This document shows, one piece after another, positions 1 to 13,237 of a stretch of 64,000 bases of DNA (its first letter is position 1; the number at the start of each line of letters is the position of its first letter). The notes under the pieces were generated by a model. The model was not told the origin of the DNA. It was given only the letters and a program-made list of their open reading frames with translations, and made no database searches. The DNA comes from Eudromia elegans. Its lineage: Eukaryota > Chordata > Aves > Tinamiformes > Tinamidae. Both the position numbers and the translations under genes were made by a program. The stretch covers positions 829,949 through 893,948 of the forward strand of contig PTEX01000190.1 of NCBI GenBank assembly GCA_003342815.1. The letters run 5' to 3'.

Positions 1-110
1 GGGCCAATATAAATGGGCGTGTCTTGTGTTTAAGGGGCGTGGTTAGCGGTCGTGTGGGCGGGGCATCTGCTTGCTCCGCCCCCTGCTCTGCTTTATCCCT
101 GTGCAGGGAG
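1..110. promoter_or_regulatory. Promoter-like GC-box/CCAAT cluster at the left edge
   Basis: Within about 100 bases there is a CCAAT box (4-8) running into a TATAAAT string (8-14), three GGGCGTG/GGGCGGGG-type KLF/SP1 boxes (15-21, 34-42, 54-63) and a reverse GC box, CTCCGCCCC, near 75-83. The following sequence drops quickly to ordinary AT-rich composition. In human the gene upstream of WDR44 is KLHL13, transcribed away from it, so this could belong to the 5' side of that gene. That is only inference, because no exon is visible and the element is cut by the window edge. Confidence 0.3.
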
Positions 111-3100
111 GTAGTGAAAAGTCTTTGGGCTCTGCAGGGAGCAGCACAGCAGAAATTGCTCCAGGAACCCACCTTAATTAATTTGCAAACGATTTTCCTT
201 CTAAATGAATGTATTTTTTGCAATTATTCATATGAATGGCAATTGCACACACACAAAAGCTCATTAGTGTTCTGCACAGGTTGAGTTGGAGGCCAGTGTT
301 GTTTCCGAGTGGGGAAACTATCGCATGTTCTTCCAAGTCAACATCTGCTCATGGAACCCAGTGTGTTCCAACCATCTCCGAGACGGTGGCAGCGGGACAG
401 GGCACTGCCGGGGAGCTTCCATTCCTGATGAGGGGGCCGTGTCCAAGCAGTTCCCATCCCAGCACCATCGTGTTGGGTACCCACCAGCATGGAGAAACAT
501 CCACAGCGAGTTGTGACTCGCAGAAGTCACAGAAGATGCCTAAATTTTCTCTCCAAGTAAAACCAGTTAATAAGTGATTTTTGTTCTTTGCACTTTTTAA
601 TATCTTGTCTCTTTTTTTCTGCAGTCTCCCGACAGGGAAATGACATTTGTTGGGGTAACAGAGAATCACTGTTTTGACAGTCTATGCTTCTCTCGACAGG
701 AAAAAAAAATGTACCAGGGTGTGGAAAGACTCAGTGTGAGCATCACTGCTGTTCTCCAAGAAGCATTTCCGATGTAAATGAAGCATTTTGCTAGAAAGGC
801 GCTGTCAAAATGTTAAAATATGCAGGATGGGGGAATTGTTGCGGCCATTGAGCATTAAAATTCATCATGTGTGGGAAAAGAAAAAGCAGAAGCGTTCAGG
901 GCACAATTGATCAAAACCTTCCGAGTCTGCAAAGAAATGCGAAAGAACTGGAAAGTAAACTGGGAAAATTGGAGAAAGCTACTGCAGGCAGCAGAGTCAG
1001 TAAATAAGGTTCAGCTAGAAAGGAGGATGTCAGTGCAAATTAAGGTTTAGGTGCCCTGGGAATGTACAATTATTGCAAAATTTAATGTAGCAGCGACAAA
1101 GACAGGATCTGACCTAAATGCGCTGCTTATGCTTTCGTGTCATCCAGTGCTCCAATAACTGAGAACTTGAAGAAATCAAGTGAAGATACTGCTGACATTT
1201 TAATGTGTTTTTTTTTTTATCTTACAAGCAATAAGGATTGCTAAATGAGTAACATTTTTTCACAAGTGGCAGTAAATCCGACCTGTTGTGTCATCTAGGC
1301 TTTGTACACCTTAGTGAAGCTGGGCTCAGATATTCAGTCATTGCTTTCACCACCCAGAATACAAGCTGTCCTAGCACCGCACAATGCATTTTGCATCCTT
1401 GGTCTCCCAAATTCAGGCGTAATTGCAACATTTACATTTGCAGTAGAAACATCCTCCTCTCAGACTGGCTAAGCCGTTTGCAAAGTCTTCCTCAGGCACA
1501 AAACCACCAACAAAGAGCAAGCCCTAAGCAGCTGCAGCCTGGAGTCTTCCTGTTCCGCTAAAAATGTCACTCAAGCAAAACATGCAACACTGAAATTTGA
1601 TTGTTTGCTCCAAAAGTCATTTTACTTTTTTTTTTTTTCCACTACCTGGACCCAGCAGAGCTGCCTGCCCCGTAATTCAGGGGCTCTTCCATAACAACCT
1701 CCAGAAAAGCTGGGTTTTCTGGACAAAAGTCAGGTTTTCTGGAAGGCTGAAGTCTTGGATGTCTGATTTATTTAAGCCAAATCTCCCTTTTCCAGCACTT
1801 TTATCTGGCTTTTACTATCTTAGAGAAAAAAATGGGCAAATGTATTTCATTTTCACTGCTAAGCAGTAAGTGAAGTAAGTACCAGCAAGGCAACGGCTCC
1901 AATAAATGTCAGAGGAAAAGAGCAAAATACAGTACTTGGCCTCAACTGTGCATGTTTCTACAATACATCTTTTAATATCACTCCCACCAATGGCGCTTTT
2001 TCTTTTTTTTTTTTTCTGAAATGTCTATACAGCAAAACTTGCAAGGCATTGAGCTTTGATGTGCCAGCATGGGGTTGCTTTATGATTCATTAAATAATTA
2101 CATTCTCATTTACCATATGCAAGTTCAAACAGTCAACAAAACCACTAGGCTAATCAATGTCTTCTGCAAGACCTCATTATTCTTTTGTGTTCAAGCAGCA
2201 ACTACATTTTTTATTTGCAGAAAAATTACTAGTGACTGCATAGAAATATTTTCCTCTCTGTAGACTGCATATTCTCCAGGCTATACAACGTAGCATTGCC
2301 GGCTTATCTGGTTTAATTCCCCTCTGGCAATAGATATTAATTCTTCATGTAGGACTGCAGGTCAGCTTTGATAACATGAGAGGAATTTGAAAAATAATAA
2401 TACTCTCAAACTTCTGCAAAATCCCCTTGCTTTTGAGCCATAAAACCGTTGGCAGAGGGATCCTAAAGAGGCAATGCTGGGCTTGGCCTCCCTTCCCTTG
2501 CCGGGAATGAGGCTGGCGAAAGCAGCCCTGGATTATCGGCCATCCTGCTCCCACCCTTGGAGTGGATGAGGAAAGTGCATCAGCAGAAGACCTTGAAATG
2601 ATCATTTTTCAGCTTATCCAAAATCACTACAATATCAAACCAAGATAGAGACCTCTGTCATATGTGATTTTAATATCATAGCTGAGAAGAAGCAGATTTT
2701 ACCAAGCAATCCAGCTCTAGGTTTGCTTCCAGTTAAAGATTGCAATGAATATAAGATAAATCATTGATTACCACCAGGAAACACATTAACCAATTTATCT
2801 GCAAGCACGAACAGCTCAATGGCTCCACGTGGAGAAAATTTAGTCACTGCCAGGGATACGAAAATTTTCCATGAATCAGCTGAGCTGATCCCATGGTAAA
2901 GCCTGGTACATCCTCCACTTCTAAAACCTAGTCCTGGGATCCATACAGAACTCTATGCCAGGATAGTTCTGATCCAGGATTCATACATCAAAAAGACTTT
3001 TGAAGTTGCTGCAGGATGCAATGCAGCCCCTCATCACCACCTTCCCAAAAGCAACAGAACACACACTTAATCCCTGTGCTCTTCTCCTTGGAGGCAGAAC

Positions 3101-4336
3101 AAAATCACAGATTTAGGCACATCTAATACAGCTTAGTAGACCGCGGGAGCAATTACCAACTGTTTATTTGCTCTGTTATTTCTTCAGAGATAAACCAACG
3201 GTCGTAAAACAGGCTTGCACCACTGAATTGCTGCAGCGTACACATGATATCAGTGCAATCTAATGAAAGCAGCCTATCTCCTAACAGGGTATTTTACTGC
3301 AGAAGCTCGACAGATATAAATCCTCAATTACGAGATGCAGCTGCACTAAAAGCGCATGGCTTTGCCTTTATGACCACCAGCAAAATAATATTTCCTTAGG
3401 AGGGCAAACAAAATCTACTATTCTAACAGCTTAGCAAGAGTGGAATATTTCACCTGCATGCACACAGAAATTGCAATATTAGTTTGTGAGACTGGAGAGG
3501 ATGGTGGGGAACTTGAGGGATGCCCATTCAGCCTGGGCAAACGGCACAAGGAAGGTGAAATGCACAAGCAGGAACACAACATGGCACCTGCCAGAGGAGA
3601 AATGCTCCTTGTACCAGACCAGATACACAAATACCAGATTCTCACAAATGAAGCATGTTTGGTGATGAACAAGAGCAATCGGGTCATAATATTGTGGTTT
3701 TGCTATTTCTGGCCCATCTCCATAAAATGCATTGCCATGTAGAGGGTGCATGAGCAAAACTCTCTAGCTATACAAGCTCTGTGTATACATTAAAGCATGT
3801 GAAACTCCGTGTCCTTAAAGAATGAAAATAAAACACATCAGAAAATCCAAGAGCCACCAACCTGAAAGTTTTCTGGGCTTTGCACATGATTTCAGCTCCC
3901 ACCCTCCTTGGATCCAGACGCAAAGTTTTGTCCATGAGAAAAGCGTGGCTCGAAAGCAGCTCACAGGCTGCAGGGATGATTTTGGAAGGAGGCCTGTAAC
4001 AGCAATCCCGTCTAACCTGATCAGATCCCAACTTTCTTGCTGAGCAGAGCAAAATAATGAAAAACGACCATTTCACAGCACACCTACCTGAGACACTTCT
4101 GTCCCATGACACTTCACCAGCTCTCCTTGTCCCACTTGTTATAGCTGTGAACATATCAAATGACACCTCTTGGCCAAGGACCACCTCATTTCCTTCTCCT
4201 TCTTTGTCCGCTAATTCCTTACACAGATGTGGCAGCAGACAAGGCAGCAGAATTAATTGTAATAAAACAGAGGAGGAGAAGAAGAAAGGGAGTCTGAATG
4301 GCATAAATGCTCAAAGTGCATTACTTTTCCAACATA

Positions 4337-4450
4337 TTACTATATAAAGATATTATTATAAAAATAGTCGGTTTTATTTATATATATATATATAATATTT
4401 ATGTATATAGAGAGAGACATAAAATATATTTCCATATCTCTATATTTTTA
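4337..4450. repeat. AT-rich low-complexity / (TA)n tract
   Basis: The stretch is almost pure A and T, with a (TA)n core near 4379-4396 followed by a short GA run (4410-4418) and more TA-rich sequence. It is a simple-sequence region with no coding potential and probably varies in length between individuals. Confidence 0.7.
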
Positions 4451-7203
4451 TTATTATGATGTGCATAGTCTTTGCTCCGTGTCTCCGGAGACTTTGCTTG
4501 CAAGAAATTCTTCCAAGCAAAATCTGGAAGTTTTGTCCAGCCGAGCACTGCCTGGGGACTGGTAACTGAAGTTCCTCCCTCCACAATTTCCAATTTCAGC
4601 AGCACGGTCTGTGTGTGAATGTGCAGAGCAATGGGATAATTTGGGATGACTGGAGTAGGAGGTGCCTGGGTGGGGGACAACTAAATTCGGCTGCACTTGG
4701 CATCACTGTAAAGGCTGAGAATGGCTCCAGTTTCATCACACTGTTGGTCTGAGGCACAGTGCACAGCAGGAACTGCTCATTCCTCAAAATGAGCCTCCAA
4801 AGCAGAACAAAGGTGCTGGGTGCTCTGAGCCGTGCTGCATTGCCGGCCAAAAATACCCAGGAGTTTAACCTTTTCTTAGCACATAAAAAAAAAAGGAAGG
4901 ATTTTCATCATCTTTCTTTGTTTTCTTTTTCTTTTGCTGCTTCCTGGCTAGCCTGTGCATCCTGATCCAGCGAGATGACTCCCCAAAGAGTCCATTTATT
5001 CAGAAACATAATGAGGAGTCTCATTAAACGGGAATTATCACCCCCATCCTTCCTGCCGCTCTGTCTCGAGGCCTCGCCGCTTAACCCCCCAACTCCATCT
5101 CCTTGCATGAGGAGTCAGGACGCGCCGCTCCAGGGCCAAATCCAGCTCTCCACTGTGAATCCATGGCCCTCATAGGAGAGGCAGAGCCATGGGGACATTC
5201 CCGGTGGTTTCTCCTCTTGCCCGCAGTGCTGCTGATGCTCAGGGTTGTGGGCGGGTGGCCCGGCTGCAGCTTGCTTCCTATGACACAGCTCCCTGGGGTG
5301 GGCAGGGATTGCACTTTAATATGGTGCATATGATTTTTAATTGAATTGTAGCCTGAAGCTAAGTGGAAAAGCATTAAAATCCAGCTTTGGTTTCCCCATA
5401 TAGCATGTGCACCATCACCCCTCTGGAACAGCTGATCTAATCTACACCAAGTGGGATGCTCTCTCTCTTTGCATTTTAGCAGATGCATAAATATGTGGTC
5501 TGTTTATTGCCTCCTAAATTAGATTACAATTTTCTTTATTTTAATAAATCCAGGGTGATGGTTGCATGTTTGGACACTGTGTTTAAGCCAATTTGTTGCA
5601 TTTTTTCACTTATGGTCCCAACAGTCCCTTGCAGAGCCAATATATAACAGCAGAAATTGGGCAGAGCAAGGGGATGAGAAACACCAGGCATGAGGTGTTT
5701 GATGCTTCATATAAAAGGAAAAATAATAATATTTGCAAGACATGAATGGTCAGCTGGCTCTGCACGTGGGCAGGGATTGGAAAGCGCAGGGCCAGGGAAT
5801 GTGCAGAAAGAGGAGACAGCGACGCACATGCAGGGATGATACCTGGGCAGCAGAGACCTCCTCTACGCATGAGCTCCTCCTAAAGGAGACTGGGTTCTGG
5901 GTAAAAGTGAGCGGCGGTGATTTCTCCTGAGGCTTCCTTATCTGCTCCGCTGACCAATTGCTGCTGTTATCTCTATAGCAGCCCTGAGCTGTAGAACAAC
6001 CCTTAAAGATTATTCCTTGCTTTTTTTTTTAATGAAATAAAATGAAATAAATGGGCTGAGAGATGGGGCAAAGGTGCCCAAGGCAGCAGGGCTGAAGCAG
6101 CTGAGAGGGAGGCAGACCCAGCGGAAGGCCAAGCACAGCCCCTTTCTATTCTGAGAGAAAGATGCATTTGGACAAGCGTGTGTGCTCACGGAGTGTAATT
6201 GTATTTGCAGACACGAATGGGTCTCATCAGTTTCGCTTATTATTTCAAGCAGTATTTTTTCTTGCTTAATACTGAGTAGTTAGATGAGACAGAGCTATGG
6301 CTCTCTTCTCAGCTACTTACACCTTGCAGTATCTCTGCTTGAGCTACAAGGAAAGGTAGAAAGCCAAGAGTGTAAAATCAGGACAAAGACGCAGCCTTCA
6401 GGGCGAGGCTACTCTAAAGAAGTCACTATCGGTCCCCTCAGCTTCTGTTTTCCCTGCTGGATTGTTTCACTGCAAGACCTCAGGAAGATGCTCTTTAATT
6501 CAGTTTATTTAATCTTAATCCAGAGGGACAGGAGTGCTCTTCTGCGGGGACAGCTCCTCGGAGGAGCTCTGCACCCGCAAGGATGGGCCATCGCAGCCAT
6601 CCGCCTCTTCCTCCTCATGTGCACATGTGTTTCATCAACCTGCTTACTCCACAAAGACCTCAATTCATGTTTAGATGCAAAAATATGCTTAAATCATAAG
6701 CAACCTTACTGCATAACAGGTTTCCGAGCCTCCAGGTCACTGCAAAGCTGCTCACTGCAGGGAGAGTCCAAAAGGAGAAATTGAAATCCATTGAAACTTA
6801 TGACCTCTTGAGAGCTACTTTGGGGGTCTTTTAAAAAATCCTCTGTAATTTCTAAGATCGCAGCTTGTCTTTTCAGGCTGCTGAGATGCTGAGATCCCAA
6901 GATGTTTCCCTTTCTTGATTCCCAAAAGAGAAATTGGTTGACAAAAATAAGCACTCTGTAATTGTTAGAGTCCAGTTGTGGATGCCACTCCCTTTCAGGT
7001 GACAGTAAATTTCTGCTTCCTGTTTCACTGCAAACAAACGCTTTCTTGCCTCTGCTCATATTTAGGTGATTTCATAGTCATTTCTCCTGCTACTCAGCCC
7101 AGGTGCTGAAGTTTCACAAACATAACACTGGAGCCCCGCTCCTTCCAAAAGAATCTGCCTGTGGTTAGAAGTGTCAGCAGGTGTGCCCTGGTGTGTTGCA
7201 CGC

Positions 7204-7270
7204 ACTGATATTCTCACATGCACTGATATTCTCACGTGCAGTGATTTTTTTACATACAATGATATTTTTA
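7204..7270. repeat. 18-bp tandem repeat, about 3.7 copies
   Basis: The word TGATATTCTCACATGCAC recurs with its TGAT starting at 7206, 7224, 7242 and 7260, exactly 18 bases apart. The copies decay progressively: copy 2 has ACGTGC for ACATGC, copy 3 has a run of T, and copy 4 is truncated. Because 18 is a multiple of 3, reverse-strand frames across it read as a periodic peptide, which is not evidence for a gene. Confidence 0.8.
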
Positions 7271-8262
7271 TCCCTGTATTTTCTATTATTATTATTAAAG
7301 CTTTGACCATCTAAGCCAGTGCTCAGAAACGGCTGCTTGAGTTCAGAGCCCACGGTAGATCTCAGGCCAGGCAAACCAAGCTGATGCCTCTCATGCCACT
7401 CCAGAGCAGCAGCTTCCCAGCTTCCGGGCAGGCAAGACTCTGCCTTCAGTAACGTTGGTTGGGCTTTTTTTTTTTGCTTGATCTTCAAAGGTGCAATGCA
7501 GAGAGAGCAAAAAAACCCCAAATCCACATGTGTGCACGGCCACGGAGGGATTGCACTGTGAGGGGTAAAATGTGCAAGGCTGGATGATCCCATCCTATGT
7601 TCCCAAGCCATGGATGGATGTGGCCGGCTACGTGCCTCAGGCTGCAGGGTTTCTTCGTGCCCCCACGTTCGGCAGGGCTGTGAACTCTCTATATCAGCCT
7701 TTGGCTGATGCTCCAGTATCCCAAGAGATTGCACAAAACCAGATTTCCTCCATTCCAGGACATTCAGCGTATACAGAGCAAAACTCCCAGGAGTTAATCT
7801 ATTTAAGTCACTCTGTGATATATACTCAAGAAGACCCAGCTGAACGCCTAAGAGTCAATCCACTTAGAATCGATTTCGCCCTCCGGCATTTCTGCAGCAC
7901 CCGCGCGGGGGAGCCTGGGGGTTCCTGCATTTCTACCATCGGGAATGGCATGGCCACACGGAGCCCTGAGTCACCAGAGACGAACCCCAGCTTAGGACAA
8001 GTGGCCCCAAGAAGCCACTGGCAAAGGCCGACGGGGTCCCGGCTCTTGCCGGGATCAAAATGATGGAAGATGCTCTAGGTTTGTTCTTAGCACAGTGGCA
8101 GTGCCAGGGTAAAAACCAAGGTAATTTCTGCCAGACATAGTAGTTTTCCCATTTTTTTTAAAATCTTTGACCATGCTCCCCCACTTTCCTATATTTTTTA
8201 TTCCTTTGATATGTCCTTGTTCTGGGGAGTCCCCTGCAGCCCAGGAGCTTACAGGCTGCCAA

Positions 8263-8302
8263 AAGAAAAAAAGAGAAAAAAAAAGAAAAAAGAAAAAAAA
8301 AG
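8263..8302. repeat. Polypurine (A-rich GA) tract
   Basis: About 40 bases of A with scattered G, with no pyrimidine. It is low-complexity sequence of the kind found at decayed retroposon tails or arising by slippage. The lysine-rich frames crossing it are artefacts. Confidence 0.75.
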
Positions 8303-9144
8303 GTGGAACAGGACAAAGACCTTTTGTTGCCTCCCGGCTGATCTTGTTAAAACCATCCTGCACCTCGCAGGCTGCAGCCCTGCCTGCTGCAAAGGGCCCC
8401 AGCGCCACCATCTGGGGACACATCTGGAGCTGGCTGGGTCCCCAAAGCCATCCCTGTCCTTCCTGCCTCCCACCTGTGTTCCAAAAGGCTAAAAATATCT
8501 CTGTATTTTTCCTTTAATTTGGCCTTCTCAATTCACATCAGGCTTGGTTGCATTTCCAGCTCTGCTACAGCTGGAAGGAGTTACCTGGGGAAGGGAGGGT
8601 GGGAGAGAAAGAAGGTCCTTGCATGGAGGAAATCCCATGGAGGAAGCCAGCAGGACCTCGCAAAATCATTCTCATTCTCATAAATACTCTGAGAGTAGTT
8701 TATTGAATAACTTCAGCAATGTGCTGCAGATGTGTGGAGTTTACATCTCCTTAGAATAGACTCGCCTTGCTATTTATTGTCCTTCTCCAGGTTCAGCCAA
8801 AGGAAGGAAATGGGAAATGCTGCCCTGGAGCAACTACGATGGTGAGGAGGAAAGGGCAGAGAAGCCCTGCGAGAGCCATGGGGCCCAACAAGCTAGAGAG
8901 GAGATTTCCCTCCAGGACAGACAGAGCTAAAATAAACCACATCTCCCTCCCTGCTCCTCGTCTTCATCCTGTAACTGCTCCAACTGCTCGTGCTTTTCGT
9001 GGTGTTAGTCATGAGCACAAGCTGGGAGCCTAACCTGTAATTCTGGCTTTGCTGCTGTTAGAAAACATTCCCGCTGCGCTCTTCGAAGCCGGGACGGGAG
9101 CAGAAGCCTTTGAATTTCATCCCGGCGGAGGAGCTTAATCGAGG

Positions 9145-9310
9145 ACCCTGACATTCCAATTACTTAGTAAGGCATATTTAACGTTTAGCTGCACACGGCT
9201 AGAATTAAATCTAGAGAAGGAAAAATACTGTATATAAGCAACTATGCAAATTTTATTTCAAGCCAGCAAAAGCTGTAAATTTAGAACAAAGATCTAAACA
9301 AAGACCTTAA
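9145..9310. promoter_or_regulatory. Candidate distal regulatory block with octamer motif
   Basis: This AT-rich, non-repetitive block contains an ATGCAAAT octamer (POU-factor site) near 9244, flanked by TAATTAC-like and TTTAAATC-like homeodomain words and a TATATAA string near 9230. The composition resembles vertebrate conserved noncoding elements, but conservation cannot be judged from one sequence, so this is a weak suggestion. Confidence 0.2.
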
Positions 9311-12300
9311 AATAACCTCTTTTGCCTGTAAGGCCATGTGATTTATGGTGCTCTGATCAGAAAAGAAGGGCTGATATTTCCATTTCTCCCCCTTTTAAAC
9401 TTTGGCCTGGAGGTGGGGAGAGAAAAATGTGAAATCTTGAAAAATTTCCCCCGGATGAGTTGAGATAACCGTGTCTGCGTGCCGCTGCCCGCCGGCGGGA
9501 GCGTGCAGGTGTTCCCCCTCCCCAGGGGTCTGCTCCAGCTGGGCAGGAAGGGGCTCCGGCACGTTCCCATCGCCACCGGCAGCCAGGTGCGCAAACACAG
9601 GCGCTAACGGGTGTCTCTGTGACCAAAACCGCTCGGTTTTTCACCAGTGAAAGATCCATATTCTTTCCTCTGCATGACTTTGAGTCACTTCTGCAAGGGG
9701 TCTGTGGAGGAACGGAGTCCAAAACGCAGCCTTGCAACCAGGAAAAGTCTTGGCAAAACGTGACATTGACCTGCGAGTTGCAACCCTGCAGATCCAGGCT
9801 CTCCCTGCACCACCCCGAGAGGCTTTGCCTGGGCAAGCAGCTACCGGCCGCGACACTCCAGTGTCACAAGCAGCAGGCAGAATTTTTCCTACGACCAACT
9901 GGCTTCGTGCTAATGGTGCACGTAAAGCTAGAGCTTTTGGGAGCTCTAATAATTTGTGGCCTTATTATCTCCTTAGCAATCTAACTGCTTTTTGATTGCT
10001 TTCTCACATCTTAGCTTGCATCTGGCTCCAATAGGGAAACCGTGTACAAAGTGATTAGCTCACTTTAATATTGTTTTCTCTTCCCGTTCTTTCCTTCAAA
10101 CCCAAGAGTGTTCTGTAAAGCCGTGTTAGTAAAAGCTGTTTGCTTCTTTTTGATTCCATGGATGCTTGCATTTACTTCTTTAATCTTCACAAGTGCTCGT
10201 TATCTTTTCAAAGCTGACAAAGCACAGTTCAAAGCCAGCAGCTTGCAATCCTTCCTTGCAAGAAGTGCTTTGCACACGTGTGGCTTTCAGAGAGCCGCAA
10301 TGAGGGGCACGAGTCAGTCTCCAGTGCGGAGCCCAGTTCTTGGCTCTGCTGTGTTACAGATGATGCCAGAAAGGGCCTGGGTAGTTAAACCAATGTGTTT
10401 TGGACGGCAGATGATGTAGTGCAAGCCAGAACAGCTGGAAAAGTCTCCAAATACAAACCCATGAGCAGCTGGAGCCTTGGGAGGGTCCCAGAGAGGCAGA
10501 CACGGTGTTTGTAACCTTTCCTTTCCCGGTTGGTGGCTCCATGTTTGCACCTGACCTTCAGTTTAGTTGAAGGAATATCCGCTGTTCCTGGAGACTTGCA
10601 GCTTCACCTGCGCTGCAACATCTGGGGTGCAACATCTGGACTGTGCACTTGGGCGATCTGTGCCAGCCTCCCAACCTGCACGAACGCAACCCCCTCTCCC
10701 CGCTGCCGAGATAACAGCCCTGGCAGGATGGTCCTGCAGCACCAGCAGCCCATTAGCAACCAGCAAACGCCGCTATTCCCGTGTTTCCATGTCCTGGGCT
10801 CAGGGACAGGCTGGCGCTGGCTCGGTGCACAGAGAGACCTCGCACCACGCGGTCACCATCGCCACCACCCACGTGAATCAGCGCCGGGTGATGCGGCGCA
10901 GGGGATGCGTGACGGCGGCCGTGGCAGTGAGTCAGTCGTGGCTGATGGTGCGAGCAGGACTCACGGCACCCAGTGACGAGCTGTGGGTGAGCCGGGTGTC
11001 ACCTGCTTGCAGCTGACATCTGGCACCGCCACCTCACAGCCCCACACAGTCGCCACCTCCGGTCATCCCGTCCCTCTTCCTCTCACCAAACCCCACATCC
11101 CAGGGGAGCGCGGACACACGGACAGGCACCTTCAGACCCCAGGAAGAGATGCCAGAGAGCTCGGTGCAGCTCTTGGTTCAGCCACAGCTTTGGCGTTTGA
11201 CCTGCAGCACGAACGAGTTCTCTCTGGAGATACCTCTCACCCTTCATTTCTTAACGCAAGGATAAAAACTACTTTTCCTTTGACAGTTTTTGGCCCCAGG
11301 CAACCAGATGCATCAGGAAACTGCTAGTATTTTGCAGATGCCATAAATCCACCACAGTAGGTATTTTCGGATGCTGATGCAGCCTCACAGAGGTGGCAAG
11401 ACGTGTGTGCCAACCCCAGCACCGCGAGCAAGCGAGTTGCAGTTAAGCTCAGCACAGGCCGCCGTGCAAACCTGATTAAAATCCATCATTTCGTTGCCCT
11501 TTCGCTTCCACTTTCCTTAATTCCGCGGTTTCCTCCGTGCAACCCAACGTGAAGCCAGGCGGCTGCTGTCAGTCGAGCTGCTCGCAGGGGCTGTGGATCC
11601 CCCTCCGCCAGCCCCGCAGCGCCTGCCGTCCCCGCGCAGCCTGCATCACCGTTGTCTTTAATAATTTAGAGACCATCCTGCTTACGCTAATGCGATCCAG
11701 ACCTAGAGCAGAAACGCTGAACGGTGACTCACCAGTCTGTAATTTTCTGCACCAGTTTTTTTGCTCAAATCTTTTGCCATAAAAGCGCAAGGTGCAAGCG
11801 AGCCCTGGGCCTCTTTTTTTGAGGCAGAATCAGAAGAATTGCCCACACGTTTCCAGTTTGTCTACCCTTTGGCTCCCTGGCCCGTCTGCTGGCATGGTAG
11901 ATAATCTTGGGGTTTTTTAAGGGAAATAAAGGGATGTGGTTGCACACTGTGAACATGTGTATGGGAGGGGGGGGTGCAAGTTTGCACACACCTGATGTGG
12001 GAATCAGCGACTGTCATCTCCACATACATCCATGAGAGGACCCTGCTGTGGCTCGGGATCATGCACCTTGTGGATATTCAGTGGGAAAACGTTGCAGATT
12101 TCAAGCAAAATCTCTTCCTCTTCATGTTGTTGTTGGCCGATTGCTCATAACTCATTGGCCAAACAAAAAGGACCAGAAGATCAGATGAAAATTTATTAGA
12201 AAGAAAATGCAGGGAAAACCAAATAAGGAGCCATGTAATTCAATTCCTGGTACTGGTTTCAAACGTTGATTAGAGATGCTAATTGGGAAAAAATCCTTTG

Positions 12301-12619
12301 GACATTTCCTAGCAATTCATCTAATAGGATATCTTCATACTCGCTCATCCAATTCTCACTATTAACTTTATTCTGGTTTCCCCCTCCAGCCAAGCTAATA
12401 GAAGAAAAAAAAATAGAAAAAACAAAAAAACACCTTTCTGAAATCATGGGTAGTTTGGGTTGGGGCTGTAAGGAGACAGGCTGCAGTCAAAGCTCCTCGG
12501 TTGCTTTACTGGGGCTGCAGCCAGTTTATGCATCTCCGGGTTACGCATCTCCTACTTTTGGGGGGCAGTTGGGGGAAAGAAGGGAGGGAGAGGAGGAGCT
12601 GGAGAGAATGCTGTTGCTG

Positions 12620-13050
12620 CTGGGGCTGCACAGGGCTGCAGGGGGTGCAGGGGGTGCATGGCATTGCATAGGGTTGCAAGGTGTTGCATGGGTTGCAGGG
12701 TGCTGGAGGGTATTGCAGGATGCTGCACAGGTGTCTAGGGTATTGCAGGAGAGGCAGGGTGTTGCACGAGGTGCAGGGCGCTGCATATGGGTGTAGGGTT
12801 TTGCAGATGAAGTCGGCTGTTTCAGGGGGTGCAGGGCACTGCACAGAGGTGTAGGGTGTTGCATTGTTTTCAGGGTGTTGCAGGGGGTGCAGGGCACTGC
12901 ACAGGGGTGTAGGGTGTGGCAGGTGGAGTAGGCTGTTGCAGGGGATGCAGGAGGTGCAGGGCACTGCACGGGGGTGTAGGGTGCTGTAGGGTGTTGCAGG
13001 GGGTGCAGGCTGTTGCAGAGGGTGTAAGGTGCTGCAGGGGCTGCAGGGCG
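12620..13050. repeat. Degenerate G-rich minisatellite abutting the WDR44 promoter
   Basis: About 430 bases built from irregular copies of short units such as GGTGTTGCAGG, GGGTGCAGGGCACTGCAC and GGGTGTAGGGTGTTGCA. The word GCAGGGCACT recurs at 12831, 12889 and 12956, spaced 58 and 67 bases apart, so higher-order periodicity is imperfect. The plus strand is strongly G-biased with many GGG runs, so it could form G-quadruplexes. It ends directly against the WDR44 CpG island. Long open frames on both strands here translate the repeat and are not genes. Confidence 0.85.
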
Positions 13051-13237
13051 CGCCCGGCCCCGCCGCTGGGGGGCGCCGCAGTGCGGCTAGGGGGAGGCTC
13101 CGCCCCGCCCTCTCCCCTTCGCCCCGCCCCTTCGCGCAACGTCACGGGCGCGCGCCTTTGCGCGCGCTGCCTCTTGCCCTTCTTTCCCTTCTGCTCCTCG
13201 CGCACTTCCGCCCGGTCCGGGGCGGTGCCAGCGCCGC

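Larger units (their letters stand above)
111..12600. other. Intergenic region upstream of WDR44, no gene seen
   Basis: Both strands hold only short open frames, none with a recognisable domain and none bounded by splice sites that chain into a protein. Contents that can be named are poly-T/poly-A tracts (about 1207, 1628, 2000 and 7466), a TA-rich low-complexity stretch near 4340-4450, an 18-bp tandem array at 7204-7270 and a polypurine tract at 8265-8302. Several AT-rich blocks contain homeodomain/POU-like words and may be distal regulatory sequence. Exons of the expected neighbour KLHL13 were looked for and not found. Confidence 0.6.

Noticed and set aside
111-12600. Search for KLHL13 exons or other coding exons in the upstream region
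   Set aside because: No open frame carried Kelch, BTB or other recognisable motifs with splice sites.
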